This document shows, one piece after another, positions 1 through 12,236 of a stretch of DNA of 57,873 nucleotides (positions are counted from its first letter, which is position 1; each line of letters begins with the position of its first letter). Source of the stretch: Candolleomyces eurysporus. Taxonomy: Eukaryota > Basidiomycota > Agaricomycetes > Agaricales > Psathyrellaceae. The position numbers were made by a program, and so were the translations under genes. Under the pieces are notes generated by a model. That model saw nothing but the letters and a program-made list of their open reading frames with translations, did no database searches and was not told the origin of the DNA. Location: NCBI GenBank assembly GCA_027579435.1, contig JANBPK010001078.1, forward strand, positions 1 to 57,873. Reading direction: 5' to 3'.

Positions 1-134
1 GTGTGTCGAGTTTTTGAGCGACTTTCAGGCACGGACTTGTTGTGATAATTTCCCGTGGGACATGTTCGGACTCCGCTCTTCCCAATTTGGAGGCGTTCCG
101 TTTGTCGGGTAAAGTCCGGTTGTCCTCCGCGTCC

Positions 135-1803
135 ATGTCCAGCAATTCTAATTCGACAAAGCACAGGGCGATCGCCCTCCTCGTCTGCGGTAAAACAACC
201 GGAAAAACATATGCCGAAAACGGGGGGTACCTCGACATATTCCAAAGGTTCCTCCACGCTTCCCTCGATTCTCTCCAGCCACAAAAGGCCCCCCCTGGAG
301 AATCAGAATCCCCGTTGGCAATTCTCCCTCGACCCGTATGATGTCTTTCAAAGCCAGGAATACCCGGACGATGCCAAGATCGACGACTACGACTGTATCA
401 TGATCACCGGCTCTCGTGCGTCCACCGTCTGTCTCTTCATCAGCGCCGCTGATAGCATGCTGTCCAGCTGCGGCGGCCTACGAGAACGTGGAGTGGGTCA
501 ACAAGCTCGTCGCATTCGTAAAGCATGTTGCAGACAACAAGCCTCGCATCAAGCTGATTGGTGGGTTATCACCTTCGTCCTCTTTTGGCATGCCGTTAGA
601 GTTTTATACATTGCACGCCCACGACTCGCCGCTGCCTCTCGCTTTCTGCCTAATCTCCCTCCTCCACGTGTCCCCAGCCAGCCGATTTGCTCGTCTCTGT
701 CAAACGCCGACTGCTGCACGTCGCACGGGGCGAGCATTCTCATTGGATCGTTGCATGTGGGGCGGCAGGGCATGTGGTGCGTCATGGCACCGCCTGGCGC
801 GNCCCAATCGTAAATGAATTGCCTCCAGGCGCCCCGCAANGGCCTCTATCAATTGATCCACGAGCGCGATCAGCTTCGCCTTGCTTCTCCAGTTATCTAT
901 TCTATAGTAATACTACCTGGGGCACATCTTCTTCCAAGAATCTTGCTCAATTAATTATCCTATCCCATCCAGCACGATTCTGTTCTATTGTACTGCTGTG
1001 TCGTTATGGTGCTCACCAAGATTCTCTTGACCCAATTTGTACAGGCATCTGCTTTGGCCACCAGATCATCGCCCGTGCGCTGGGCGGAGAATGCGTGCCC
1101 AATGCCGGCAGATGGGAAATTGGCCCTATACCCATCAACCTCACCGACCTAGGCAAGCAGATATTCGGCGTGGACACCCTGGTGCGTAGTACCCTTCTTC
1201 TTCCTGCTGCCGCCGCCTGCCTGCCTACGTGCTTGCTTATGACATACATACTAACTGACATGATGCGCACGCCCACCTCACCCCACCACTGCCATTCCGT
1301 CCTCATCCGAACTAACGGCTCAAACGAATAACCCCCTTTAAACAATTCTTGCTGGCGGCCCCGGCGAATGAATGAATGAATTGGCAACACCCCAACCACA
1401 ACAGAACATCCAAGAGATGCATCGCGACCATGTTCCCTTGGACCGTACACCCCCCAACTTCGAATTGCTTGGATCAAGCGAACTCTGCTATAACCAGGGT
1501 ATGGTGCGGTTCTTGCCTGCCGAAGAGGAGTCACAGGCGCCTTCCGCGACCAATGAGCGAGCAGGGAATTTAAATGCGATTCTGGGACGGATACAGATCT
1601 TGACGACACAAGGCCATCCGGAGTTTACAGAACCGATCGTCACCTCGCTCGTCGAAGCCCGGTCGCAGTCGGGTGTGATTGACCAGGAGGCTGCGAAGGA
1701 CTGTGAGAGGAGGCGGTTTTGGCCCCATCATGGGGTTGAGGTAATCGGGAAGGTGGTGTGGAGAATTTTGGGCGTCGAGCCGGATGAGGTATTGAGTGAA
1801 TGA
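135..1803 (+). CDS. Class-I glutamine amidotransferase-like protein (GMP-synthase-type GATase domain)
   Basis: Predicted cytosolic class-I glutamine amidotransferase-like protein. Family members share the glutaminase fold of GMP synthase, but the true substrate is usually unknown. Proposed exons are 135-415, 468-560, 1045-1181 and 1405-1803, all with GT/AG introns, giving about 302 aa. Seen: the nucleophile-elbow motif ICFGHQI (Cys) followed by ARALGGE, the substrate-loop motif EMHRDHVP, and QGHPEFTEPI with the catalytic His and Glu. The start at 135 (MSSNSNS) is the first Met before the core strand AIALLVCGK. One problem is visible: the reading frame shifts by +1 at a run of seven C around 287-293, and total exon length is one base too long, so either the gene is mutated or the homopolymer is miscalled. 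Intron 2 is 484 bp, unusually long for this genome, and contains two Ns. Confidence 0.8.
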
Positions 1804-3433
1804 GTGATGAGATGAGGATCTGAAGTATGTAATGTGACGACTGTACTATGCTGTAATTTACAAGCTGTAATTGTGCCCTAGCTTTGTAGGCTCGAAACCA
1901 GAGATCGGTTATCGTGGGTTGGGATGAATTACTCTCCTTGTATGCAAATGACTACGACTATCCTTTCATTGGTTTTATTCCAGAGTCTACTCGCTTTGTT
2001 TCTCTTTGTTCTCTCCCCGGGCGACCTTTCTTCCTTGCTTAACCCTTTCTTTCTTTCTACTCAGGCGCAGCTCGATCCCTCGGCAACCCTCCCACCCGAC
2101 ACCTCAATCCCGATTACCGGATAGCTAGGGAAGACTACCTGAGGCCCGGGAAGCTAGCGAGCGCACGACCTCGTTAAAACAAAGAAATTCACTATATCCC
2201 AGTAATAGCCGACCGACCTGCAAGCCTATAGCCCGAGTTGGCCGGCTATCTACGCGTGCATCGAGGGTCCTAGAGAGACCGTTAGCCTTTAGCCGTTAAT
2301 CGTATATTGTAGCTATTTTAAGTAGCCGAGGAACGAGTTTCAATGTGCCTCCCGCTGTTCCCGACGCGTTCTGAATCTGATCGACCGACGTTCCTGCGCC
2401 CTTTTGGTAGCACCGCCACTCAGTGGCCGGATTAGGACGGAGCGGATGAGCGCCCAATCGTCTTGTCCTGGACCATCCGCACGGGCCAACTTCGTCCAGT
2501 TCCAGAGGAGCTGGCTTCCTCTTCTACTTTGGCTCTGTAAAAGATCTTGTGGTACTTGCTTCGCAGGCTACGCTGGCTAAAGACCGACAGCTACTGTGGA
2601 ATACAGCGACCAATGGAACCACTGCGGCGACGAAGCCCTGCTAGCATACCTCTTGCAGAATCCAGTGTCCACTTCTGAATTCTGTGTATAGCCCGTTATC
2701 GATGCACAAAATTTGCCGCTGTGAACTCAATAGTGGAGCCACAGCGGCGACGAAACCCCAGTGGTAGCATACCCCTTCCAGAATCCAGTGTCCACTTTGA
2801 ATTCTGCGTATAGCCCGTTATCGATGCACAAAATTTGCCGCATGTGNAACTCAATAGTGGANGCCACAGCGGCGACGAAANCCCCAGTGGTAGCATACCC
2901 CTTCCAGCATCCAGTGTCCACTTCTGAATTCTGCGCTCAATAGTGGAGCCTAGAACATACTGCGCGCACAGATAGCGGTATGCCTCCTGGTGCTGGACTG
3001 GTTCTATCTGACCAAATGTATATGCCAGAGCGCTAATCGAGATCGATTCAAAAAGGCATGCTGTCCTTTTCAAGGCTATATGCGGGCTATCTATAGGAGC
3101 CTAGGTGTCTTCGAAGCTCACCGGTGGCGCAGAATCTGGTATCTCTTCCAGTGTGCACCCCCAAATTCTATGCGTGCTAGCCTGTTCTCGATGCAATACG
3201 ATCACTGCTGTAAACTCAATAGTACTGCGGCATTCTTCCTGGTTCTGGGGTGGTTAATCTAACCAAATGTACATGGCAGGGCACTAATCGATATCGATTC
3301 AGGAAGAGATATGGTTCTGCGTGACAGGCGATAATAGGAGCCCGGCTGTCTTCGAACCTCATAAAAGGAGAAGAGTGCGGTGATTCGACTCGGTAACCGC
3401 GCCCTTCCTCTGCAACTGCTCAGAACCTCCGCA
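1804..3433. other. Gene-poor, repeat-containing stretch
   Basis: No gene can be supported. A 66-codon ORF at 1924-2124 (plus) has a hydrophobic start but no recognisable domain. From about 2580 the sequence is repetitive (see the tandem repeat entry). A second pair of diverged copies is visible: about 2997-3120 and 3238-3360 both contain 'accaaatgta', 'gctaatcg' or 'actaatcg', 'atcgattca' and 'cttcgaa' in the same order. Confidence 0.6.
2583..2960. repeat. Tandem repeat, unit about 123-126 bp, about 2.7 copies
   Basis: The string 'agcatacc' starts near 2643, 2766 and 2892, and each copy is followed by 'tccagtgtccact' and 'gaattctg'. Each unit also holds 'gcggcgacgaa', 'cccgttatcgatgcacaaa' and 'actcaatagtgga'. 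The third unit differs from the second mainly by three extra Ns. The left edge (2583-2633) resembles 12055-12110 and, more weakly, 23370-23400, just upstream of the two SNARE copies, so part of the unit is a dispersed repeat. Confidence 0.75.
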
Positions 3434-6400
3434 ATGGCAGAGAATGATAGGTACGTCCGTCTGCCGCACCCAGCTGACTTGACAATGACCTTCACTCTCA
3501 TAGGCCTACTCAGGCTTCGGTCAGCATATCCTTACAAACGTGAGTCAGACCTCTCTTCGAAGTGAGGGCATCGGCGTGACCTGGGTCTTCCAGCACATTT
3601 TATCTAACAGGTACGGTCGCCTTTGGATCCGAGGCGGTTCACCCCCAATCCATTGATCGACGATCGATCGCTGACCGCCGCCATCCACGTAGACATCGCT
3701 GTTCTGCGGGAAGACTCTGAAAGCAAGAACGATCAGTTGAATATCGCTGAACTCGTGATATTTGGCTTGGAACAGTCTGGCATTGGAACGCCCTTTTCCT
3801 TGACTCCAACCTCTCCGAACCGATGGGAAGTTCAGGCATCTATCAAATTGTAAGTAGGCCAAGGCATTGTGTTTGACGTGGTGTCAATGATTAACGGTTC
3901 TTCTCAGGCCCGAGGAAGCTGATGAGCTTAACGTAGTCGCCAAGTCAGACGAGGGTGCAGAGATAGGCTCCGCGTGCCTGGACCTCAATCCTGGGGGTGG
4001 TGAAAGCGCCCAATCAGGATCTGGTAAGGTATTTGCTCGCGGCACGAGAGCATTCAAACTCATGATTTGACGTTCTATAGGCTGCGTGACCAGAATGGTG
4101 AGCGGGAACCTGGAATTGCAGATGGCAATGTCATGGAAAACAGTGACAATTCAGAGGGCTATTGTCCGGGGAGAAGGTGAGTGATATCGACCGACGGAAA
4201 ATAGAGTGCTAACCTGTAGCCTGGTATGTAGCTAACCCGGGGGTATTTGGTACCCTGGGCGCTCAATGCCTCCGTCGTTTTCAAAGCACCGCAGACCTCA
4301 CAGATATTGCGTGCGCAATTGCCTTGATCCAGAAGGCAGTCGAGCTCACGCCCCCTCGCCACCCAGTCTTTCCGGACTTCCTCACCAACCTTGGAGCCGC
4401 GTTCTTATCTCGCTTTCATCGCACTAGAAATATCTCCGACGTTTCCCATGCAATCGACGCACTGCAGAAAGCTGTGAACTCCACCCCTTCGAGTAACGCA
4501 AACCTCCATTCCGCACTCGAAAACCTAGGCTTTTCATTCCGTGCTCGCTTTGAGCTCACGGGCGACCATTCCGACATTGCCGCAGCCGTCGCAGCGTTTC
4601 AGAGGGCAATTGACATTACCCCTCCCGGTCATCTGAACCTTGTCCTGTTTGCAAAACTTGGACGATTGCATATGAGCAACTTCGAACGGACGAACGACCT
4701 AGCCGACATCACCAATGCTGTGACGACTCTGCGGAAGGCAGTCGACCTTACCTCTCCCGATGACACCGACCTCCCAGATCTTCTCAATGGCCTTGGAGTC
4801 TGCCTTCGACATCGTTTCAAACTCAAAGGCGACCTCTCCGACATCACTAATGCGGTGACAGCTCTGCAGAAGGCAGTCAATCTCACTTCTCCTGATGACA
4901 GAGATCTCCCAGACCTTCTCAATAACCTTGGAGGTTGCCTTGTACATCGCTTTGAACACAAGGGCGACCTCTCCGATATCAAGACGGCAGCTGAAACGCT
5001 ACAGCAAGCAGTCGACCTCAATCCTCCTGGTAGTGCAGCCAGCCTTCCGGACAGGATGAACAACCTCGGAGAGTCACTGAGATTCCTGTTTATGCGTACG
5101 GGCAACATCTCCCACATTAACAGAGCAATTGAGGCCCATGAGAAGGCGGTCAAACTCACTCCGCCTACGCATGAAGAACTTCCAGATCGGCTCAGCAACC
5201 TTGGAGCTTCGTTCTATCGTCGCTTCGAGCGAACAGGAGATCTATCTGATATCGCCAAAGCTATTGAGGTGACGCAGAAAGCGGTCCAATCCACTGCCCC
5301 TGGTCGTCCGAAGCTGGCAAAGTGCCTCGACAATTTTGGAAATTTGTATTATACGCAGTTCGATCACACGGGTGACCTTGCTGATATTGCCAATGCAATT
5401 GCCTCACAGCAAAAGGCAGTTGGACTCACACCTCTTGGTGACCCGGAGCTCCCAGGACGTCTTAGTAACCTCGGAAACTCTCTGCTTGCGCGCTTCCAAC
5501 TTACAGAAGAGCTTTCTGACATTGAAAACGCTCTAGCAGCGCATAAGAGGGCAATCGAGCTTACTCCTCCTGACCATGCAAACCAACGGGCTTTACATCA
5601 CAACCTTGCTGGCGTGTACCACTATTGCTTCGAATACCTGCCGGACAACCTTTCATACATTGACAACGCAATTTCAGCCAGAAAAAGAGCGGTTGAATTG
5701 ACTCCCCCCAATCACCCAGAATTCCCATTCCAGCTCAGTGCCCTCGGAAACTTATGGCGCTGTCGCTGGGAGGAAACCCATAACCCTTCTGAACTTGCCA
5801 GCGCAATTGAGGCGCATCAGAGAGCAATTCAACTTACCCCCCCAGGCAATCCAGACCTACCCTATCACCTTCGTGCCTTTGGGAATTCCATGCTCGACCG
5901 ATTCGAACAGACCAAAGATCTTTCAGACGTCAACGAAGGAATCAAAGCATGTCAGCGCTCACTCGAGCTCACTCCTATTGGCCACTCGGAGCTCCCACGC
6001 CGCCTGGTCAGCCTGGCGAGGTCCTTTCACGAACTCTCAACTGTGGCAGACGAGCGCGGTAACACGGACAAATGTATCGCCCTTTTCATGTCTGCAGCAA
6101 CTTGTTCCTCTGGCCCGTCCATGCACAAGCTGCGCGCTTCCAGGGGGTGGGCAACGGCTTCGTATAAACATCATCCCGAGTCGCCACAAACGCTTGCTGC
6201 GTTTGAGAACTCCATCCGGCTTGTCTCCATGGTTGCAGGTCTTGGGCAAACCATACAGTATCGCCACACAATCCTTCGTTCTTTGTCCAAGGTGACCCCC
6301 CAGGCTACTGCAATTGCTTGCTCGGTTGGTCGACCTGATAAAGCTCTGGAATGGACGGAACACGGCCGTTGCCTCGTCTGGAACCAGTTGAACCAGTTAC

Positions 6401-7992
6401 GCACTCCCTTGGACGAACTTCGTCTACAGGATGAAGACCTTGCACAACGCATTCTGGACGTCTCCAAGCGACTAGAGAAAGCCGGTTCCCGCCAATTCGG
6501 CCTCTCGGGTATCGAGGCGTCCATGACCGAAAAGATCTCGGAGGAAGAGGAAGCTCACTCCCATATATTGCTTGCAAAGGAGTGGGATCGCCTCCTCACT
6601 ACGGTCAGGACGACTGTCCCGGGATTCAAAAACTTTCTCCAGCCAACAATATGTTCGGACATACTTCAGCATCTCCCGTCGTCCGGACCTGTTGTTGTCA
6701 TCAACGTTTGGCGCACTCGTTGTGACGCCCTTGCGCTCCTGGCAGGGCTCGACGAACCTCTCCACATCCCGCTTCCCAATTTCTCCCTCAGAAAGGCCGA
6801 AGCGTACCGCCACGATCTGACTGTCTATTTAGAGCGACATGGACTGCGTGCGCGAGGGAGGGGTGGAGAAACTGAAGAGAGTCTCAAAGATGGTGAAGAC
6901 GAAGGAGCCGGAGAAGACCTTGACGTGCTGGAGGTGGCAGATGAAGACTCTTACGACGGATTCGAACTTGAAGATATCGATGGCAAGCCACGACAAAGAA
7001 GTTTCCGTCCCGCACCACCTGGAGGATCACGCCGCCGTTATAGTGTACACGAGATCCTTGAGGGTCTATGGAAGGATGTGGTAAAGCCAGTCTTGGATAG
7101 TCTCGCGTTCTCAGTAAGCTGCACACTTTCTCTTCAGTTCTAGCTCTGATTGCCATAACAGAAATTTGAACCGTCTTCTTCATGTACCCCTCCACGGATC
7201 TGGTGGTGCCCAACAGGTCCTTTTGCTTTCCTTCCCCTTCATGTAGCGGGGATATATGAAGGCGATGACCCTGAGAGCATCCTAGATTATGCCGTCTCAT
7301 CGTACACGCCAACTGTCACATCCCTCACCGACAGAGTCAAGAACACGCGTCCAATTGACAGAAATACCTCTGGATTATTTCTGGTCAGCCAGCCGAATGC
7401 CGAAGGTCTCACTTCCATCCCTGGAACCACCACAGAAGTTCGGTCCATCCAACAAATGGCCATAGAGCATGGAGTCAATGTGCTGACACTCGAAGGGAGT
7501 GTGGCTACAGTCGACGCAGGACTTCGGTACATGAAAGCCTACAGCAGTATTCACTTGGCCTGTCATGCGACCCAGAATCAGGCTCAGCCACTGAAAAGCT
7601 GCTTTTTCTTCCATGACGGTTCATTGCCCCTATCAACAATCATTGGCAGCAATTTGACACACGCTGACCTTGCATTTCTGTCCGCGTGTCAAACCTGTAC
7701 CGGTGAGCATGCGCTTTCCGAAGAGGTCGTTCATCTAGCAGCCGCAATGCTGTCTGCGGGATATCGGAGAGTTGTCGCCACAATGTGGTCGATTAGAGAT
7801 CAGGATGCTCCCGAAGTTGCAAAGGATTTCTACGAGTACCTCTTAAAACATGGGAGGAGTGGAAGCGTTGGCTTTGATGGATCGCAAGCTGCGTATGGTC
7901 TGCATCACGCCATTCAACGCTTGCGACGCAGACTTGACAATTCACCGCGATCTTTGCTCTCGTGGATACCGTATGTTCACTTTGGCCTCTAA
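3434..7992 (+). CDS. TPR-CHAT caspase-like protease protein
   Basis: Large tetratricopeptide protein with a C-terminal CHAT (caspase/HetF-associated) peptidase domain. Supported exons: 3611-3849, 3908-4023, 4081-4176, 4220-7113 and 7162-7992. The first one or two exons (ATG at 3434 proposed) do not join cleanly in phase, so the 5' end is uncertain. Seen, in order: a short beta-rich C2-like N-terminal region (HVDIAVLRED); about 12-13 repeats of roughly 45 residues (QKAVELTPP then NLG, RF, TGDLSDI); a linker; an acidic stretch encoded at 6880-6980; then the CHAT domain with PRIWWCPTGPFAFLPLH, HLACHAT (catalytic His) and LSACQTCTG (catalytic Cys). Both dyad residues are intact and the frame is open to the stop. 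CHAT proteins are caspase-clan cysteine proteases. Bacterial TPR-CHAT acts in type III-E CRISPR, and fungal CHAT/caspase-like proteases can activate gasdermin-like cell-death proteins. A signalling role here is inferred. Confidence 0.88.
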
Positions 7993-8710
7993 CTTTATAT
8001 GATCCTACCTTCAAGGTTACTTCTTCGATACTGAGCATGTATTTTAATGGAATTTTCAAGATGTTCTAGTTACGTTGCTGACTTGGAATGAGATATATGC
8101 AACCTCTGGTCATAACCTGTCCTTTTGGCATTCCGAGGGTGTGGTGCGATTTAGAGAGATCCTGGGTGCAACGTCCGAGAGATGAGATCACGTAGGCGTT
8201 CATTGAGAGAGACCAAGAGAAGCGGGTAGAGAGTCCCTTAGCCGTTAATCTGAGACTCACAATTTATCGTGACCACAGACCGACCGACCGTTGGAGGCCA
8301 CGCTGCGTTGCTACTGAGCGAGGAGACGTAGGTAGTCAACTAAAGTAAGAAAGACGGTCTGTATCGTAGATTACGATGAGGCATACTGGAGTTAGCCTGA
8401 ATTAAAATCATCGAAGGCCGTTCTCAATCGCTGGATTTCGTGTGCCAATCATCATCGTTACAGTCCTAATCGATGTCTGTTTCCATTTATATGATCAACC
8501 TTCGCTTTCATGATCAGTGGGGCGCAGATATACTCTCCGTATTCACGTTTTCGCCCGTCAAAAATCGAATAGGGATTGGGCATCTGGAACCCTAACATTG
8601 ACGGGCGGAAACGGTTCGAGGGAGAGGTGGAGCCTAGCGAAGGTGAAGGTAATAGAGGGGCCGAGCAGTTCCCGAGCGGAGCCTTCTCATCCGGCATCGA
8701 TTCCGACGTC
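7993..8710. other. Intergenic, convergent 3' ends of TPR-CHAT and NACHT gene A
   Basis: This stretch lies between two convergent stop codons. Short ORFs on both strands have no recognisable domain. I see no gene in it. Confidence 0.5.
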
Positions 8711-11115
8711 TTATCCACGCTCCCACTTGCGAAAAAAGACGTTCATAACTGCGAAGGCGCCGGGATTTCGGTTCTAACACAACATCCAACCTGAGCTTGC
8801 ACCTCGACAAAACACGGAGAAATCACCCAAGCGTACCTTGATACCTTTGATGAGTGGACGAAACCGTGACAACCAATAATTTGACTTCCATAGATAAGGT
8901 AGGGAGTCGATCTTGTGCCATCCACGCTGTTGGGTGAAATTGATGATTTCGTCGTCAATGGGAGAGGCATGTGACCAAAATTGTCCTAAGTCTCCAACAT
9001 CTTCTCGTCCTATTAACTGAGTTAGTACACCAGCCGGATATAACAGACATAATCACGCACGAAGATCAGATTCTGAGGATTGGATAATTTGGTCGAGACA
9101 GCACTTTGCCAAGTGCGCGTAAACGCGAGAAACCGGGACGAACATATCCTTTGCACGACTTTCATCATCCAAAAAGTCGGAAAAAGATTTGTGGAGCAAG
9201 CGTAGATAAAAACGNTTGCTATTCTGCACCGTAACNAGGGACCGGAGGTCCGAAAATAGGATTTCTGTAGAGCNGCATTCCAGGTNAAGTCGTCTGGTAA
9301 GGAGANATTTTGAAATCCCAATAGAGAAAATAAACCCGGAAGTGCAATTGACATGGTGAATCCTGAGGAGCAGAAGGAAATCTCGTCCANANTGGGTGTC
9401 AATNTTTTCATATGCATTCTTCGCAGCNAAAAGNATGTCNNTGTAAAGCTTGTCGAGGGCCTCAAAAGGACGNGCTATTTGCCCTTTGTGTGCCGTCCAA
9501 GTGAGGATGATCTTCAGCCTTTCNACAGCAGACGCTCGACGCTCTGAGATGTATCTGTACNCTGTCGAGACGTAGACGAACTGTCCCGAAGCGGCTTGCA
9601 CCAAGGCCTCAATATCGCTTTCGGTAACCAACGGGGGTTGCCTGTCCGGANACTGAGGTCCTGAAACCTCCTCCGAAGATATCGGCGCATATCCCCCGAG
9701 GCGTCGTAGCTGTCGCTGAGTTGGAGATGATATGCTGCTGNNTGGAGGTGACCGCCTGGTTCCAACGCGGTNCGAATAGCCCATTCTGGTCTGCTNGTGA
9801 TGAATATNCGAAAGGGGAGGTCGTTATTGAGAAGACACTCCCTGATCGCGGTCAACAGCTCTGCCTGACGGTCTTCACCCTTGCACTCATCTAGGCCGTC
9901 GATGAGNATAGCGAACGGGAGGGCCATGAGGTCCAGTCCTGCATGCTCCTGAAGCCGCTTTAACGGACGTACAAGCAGACTGTCCATTTGGGCTTGNAGN
10001 NATCTTTTGAAAATGACGGGATCTTTTGNGACAACAGCNCTGATATCTGTTCTGAGGGGTGGACTGTGTGATCCCACTTGAAAGGCGATCGTAGGGACAN
10101 TAGAGGACGCGGTGTTCCTNGTAGCGTCCGCGTTAGAAAAGAAGAATACTGAGCCAAGTACGCCTGACTCTCCGCAACGTTCGGCAATGGTTTGTNGCAG
10201 TGCAGACTTTCCTGCTCCAGCGGCACCCGTCATGCATAGCAGGCGTTGAGGATTTTCTCGATCCCCAATCCAGTCCATGAGTTCCCTGGTAACTTCAACN
10301 CGNNTGTCCTCATCGCATTTCGGAGCATCATATCGAGCGTCGGAATTGTGTAGGGCGTTGGNGGCGATGTTNTCNATCAACAGAGCCCATCCTGGANACG
10401 TGGTATATNTNCACAATCGTNAGTATCNGTCTCGANCCGCNCAGAGTGAATACACACCGTNANTTGATTNAACATGGGGTGGAGGGTTGACCGTGACATG
10501 ATGGGCATCGATATACTGCAAGTTCCCCATCNGAAAGTTCTGTGCCCCTTCNAAAAATGATNGAGTGGGATGCACAACATCCTGGTGTTCGAGTGGCGGT
10601 AGACCAATGCTCCTTTCTTCAAAAGGCGCATGCAACGGAGGAGGGTATGATGTTTGGTGCTGTGAACTGTGCAGCATCGGTTTTACTTTATTCCCAGCAC
10701 TCCTCTGCATTCCGTCGGCGAGCCACTGGGAGGTAAATGACACTTCTGGTGGCGGAAGGGCGAGGCTTCCGGCGGTGAGATCACTGTATGNAGGAGTACA
10801 CGGCGTCCATTCAGAGGGACCGGATACGGTGGACACCTGTCCGGCTCCGAAGGATAGATTCGGAGGATAGCGGGATGAAGTTTGGGCGTTATGCAGCGAT
10901 CTTCTATTCGCCGGTGCACTCCTGCTCGCCCCAAGCCGCATGATGCCGTCGGCCGATTGCAGGGTAGAAGGCAGCTGGGATATCAGATTCAAGTTAATCG
11001 CATTCCCTGAGCTCGGGTGGACCTTCTCGCCTCCCCCATAACTGCGGGAGATATTTGGATATGGGCTAGGAAAGCGGGGTCCTGGNTGAGGGTTGCTGGT
11101 TTGATTCCTTGGCAT
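8711..11115 (-). CDS. NACHT NTPase family protein, paralogue A (one frame break)
   Basis: STAND-class P-loop NTPase with a NACHT domain and no C-terminal repeat array. Exons on the minus strand are 11115-10458, 10391-9061, 9009-8837 and 8773-8711, matching paralogues B, D and E in number, phase and position; about 741 codons. Exon 1 encodes a Pro/Ser-rich head and the family motif around EGAQNF and HHVTVNPPP. Exon 2 has the P-loop GAAGAGKSAL, Walker B LIDGLDECKGED and a sensor-like SRPEWAI. Exons 3-4 encode the conserved tail (DDEIINFTQQ, then NRNPG and KWERG). Near 9628 the frame shifts: relative to the paralogues one base is missing before TESDIE, and total exon length is one short of a multiple of three. 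Exon 2 is rich in Ns. The gene could be a recent pseudogene or an assembly victim. The start is set by the ATG at 11115 in the shared leader context. Confidence 0.8.
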
Positions 11116-12236
11116 GTGTGTCAAAATGAGAGGAGGAAGAAGAGGGGAGGCGTTCTGCAGCAATTACGACATATTTAAGAGCACACCCATCGGCCAAATT
11201 TGTACTAATNCTCGGGTCCGCTAGTCGCGGCTTCGTATCTAGTGGCGCAACACTACATAAATCAATGAAGCTCTGACCACTGCGTTTTGCATCGCCGACC
11301 GGCGATTATCAGGTTCCTTCAGGTGAAAACGCTACTTAGAAAGGCNCTGACATTTGTCAGCCCGTCTGTGTTTATTGTCCGAGCAGGCCAGAAAGTCGGA
11401 CCGATAGGGGCGCCCGTTCGCGGTTCGCAGTTTGTGGTTCACCATTCGGGTAGTAAGTCCTTGTTGTAGCCTTCTTGTGAACATAGTAGCTGTNATAATA
11501 GTGTGTATGGTGTTCCTGGCAGTAGAGCAAAGTTGAAAGTTGATATACCAGGAATAGGTCCATGAGGCTGGGAGAAACCGCAAATATTCAGAAACTTGTG
11601 CAGGTGTCGAGGAAGGGCTTTGGGGGCCTCTCATAGGAATTTGGTTATAAGTATGGCTTCAGGAGATGAAAACGATAGATAAGAGAAACTTATATTCAGA
11701 AACGCAATTGGTANACTAGCAAAGAAGCAGCAACAGTGTCTCANTTTGGCGGCGACAAAACAANAGTGACCTGCGCCTCCCACCCCCTTCCATCAGCTAC
11801 TCTCCATTGACCATTGAAGTATGTAAAACCCTTTGGGACGTTCGCCGCCTCTGTGATTAGCCGACGCTCCCACGCCCTCTGACACCGCCACTTTCGGCCC
11901 ATTAGGAAAGTGCAGTAAAGGTTCCGCTCTGAAGGANTGACTGGTTGTCTTGCACCTCCCACACCACAGCGCCCGACAACATCCAGGCTAGGGGCTCTTT
12001 TCTTTACTCTTGGGTCCATTATACAAGACGATACTGCGCAGAATACGCTAAAGTCAGGCCGACAGCTGCTTACTGCGGAATACAGCACAAACTAAATCAC
12101 TGCGGTGACGCAACAGCACCGTGAGTTTGTCCGTCAGCTCGCTCGCAGCTCCATCTCATACCCATACTTATTCGACGTCTAGCTTGAGGTCACCTCTNCN
12201 TGACACCACCANCATCGCAAGGCAGAAACTTACGAG
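11116..12236. other. Divergent intergenic region between NACHT A and SNARE
   Basis: This region holds the promoters of two divergent genes. Just upstream of the gene A ATG, on the minus strand, is the family's CT-rich leader (cctcctctcattttgacaca). Positions 12055-12110 carry a copy of the dispersed sequence seen at 2583-2633 (gccgacagct...ggaatacagc...cactgcggtgacg). The last 120 bp before the SNARE start are also found before the decayed SNARE copy at 23512. No gene seen. Confidence 0.5.

Noticed and set aside
55..1331. Long overlapping ORFs of 252 and 214 codons in the first gene
   Set aside because: They read through the introns of the amidotransferase gene. Only the pieces matching the GATase family are coding.
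2583..2960. CRISPR-like array
   Set aside because: Units are 123-126 bp with no short repeat/variable spacer structure, and the DNA is eukaryotic.
4629..5198. 189-codon minus-strand ORF opposite the TPR-CHAT gene
   Set aside because: Antisense shadow of the repeat array; low-complexity composition and no domain.
6037..6577. Minus-strand ORFs near the end of the TPR region
   Set aside because: Shadows of the CHAT gene; no conserved motif.
9053..9784. Separate small gene downstream of the NACHT core
   Set aside because: It is the continuation of NACHT A exon 2 after a one-base frame break; the sequence is colinear with paralogues.
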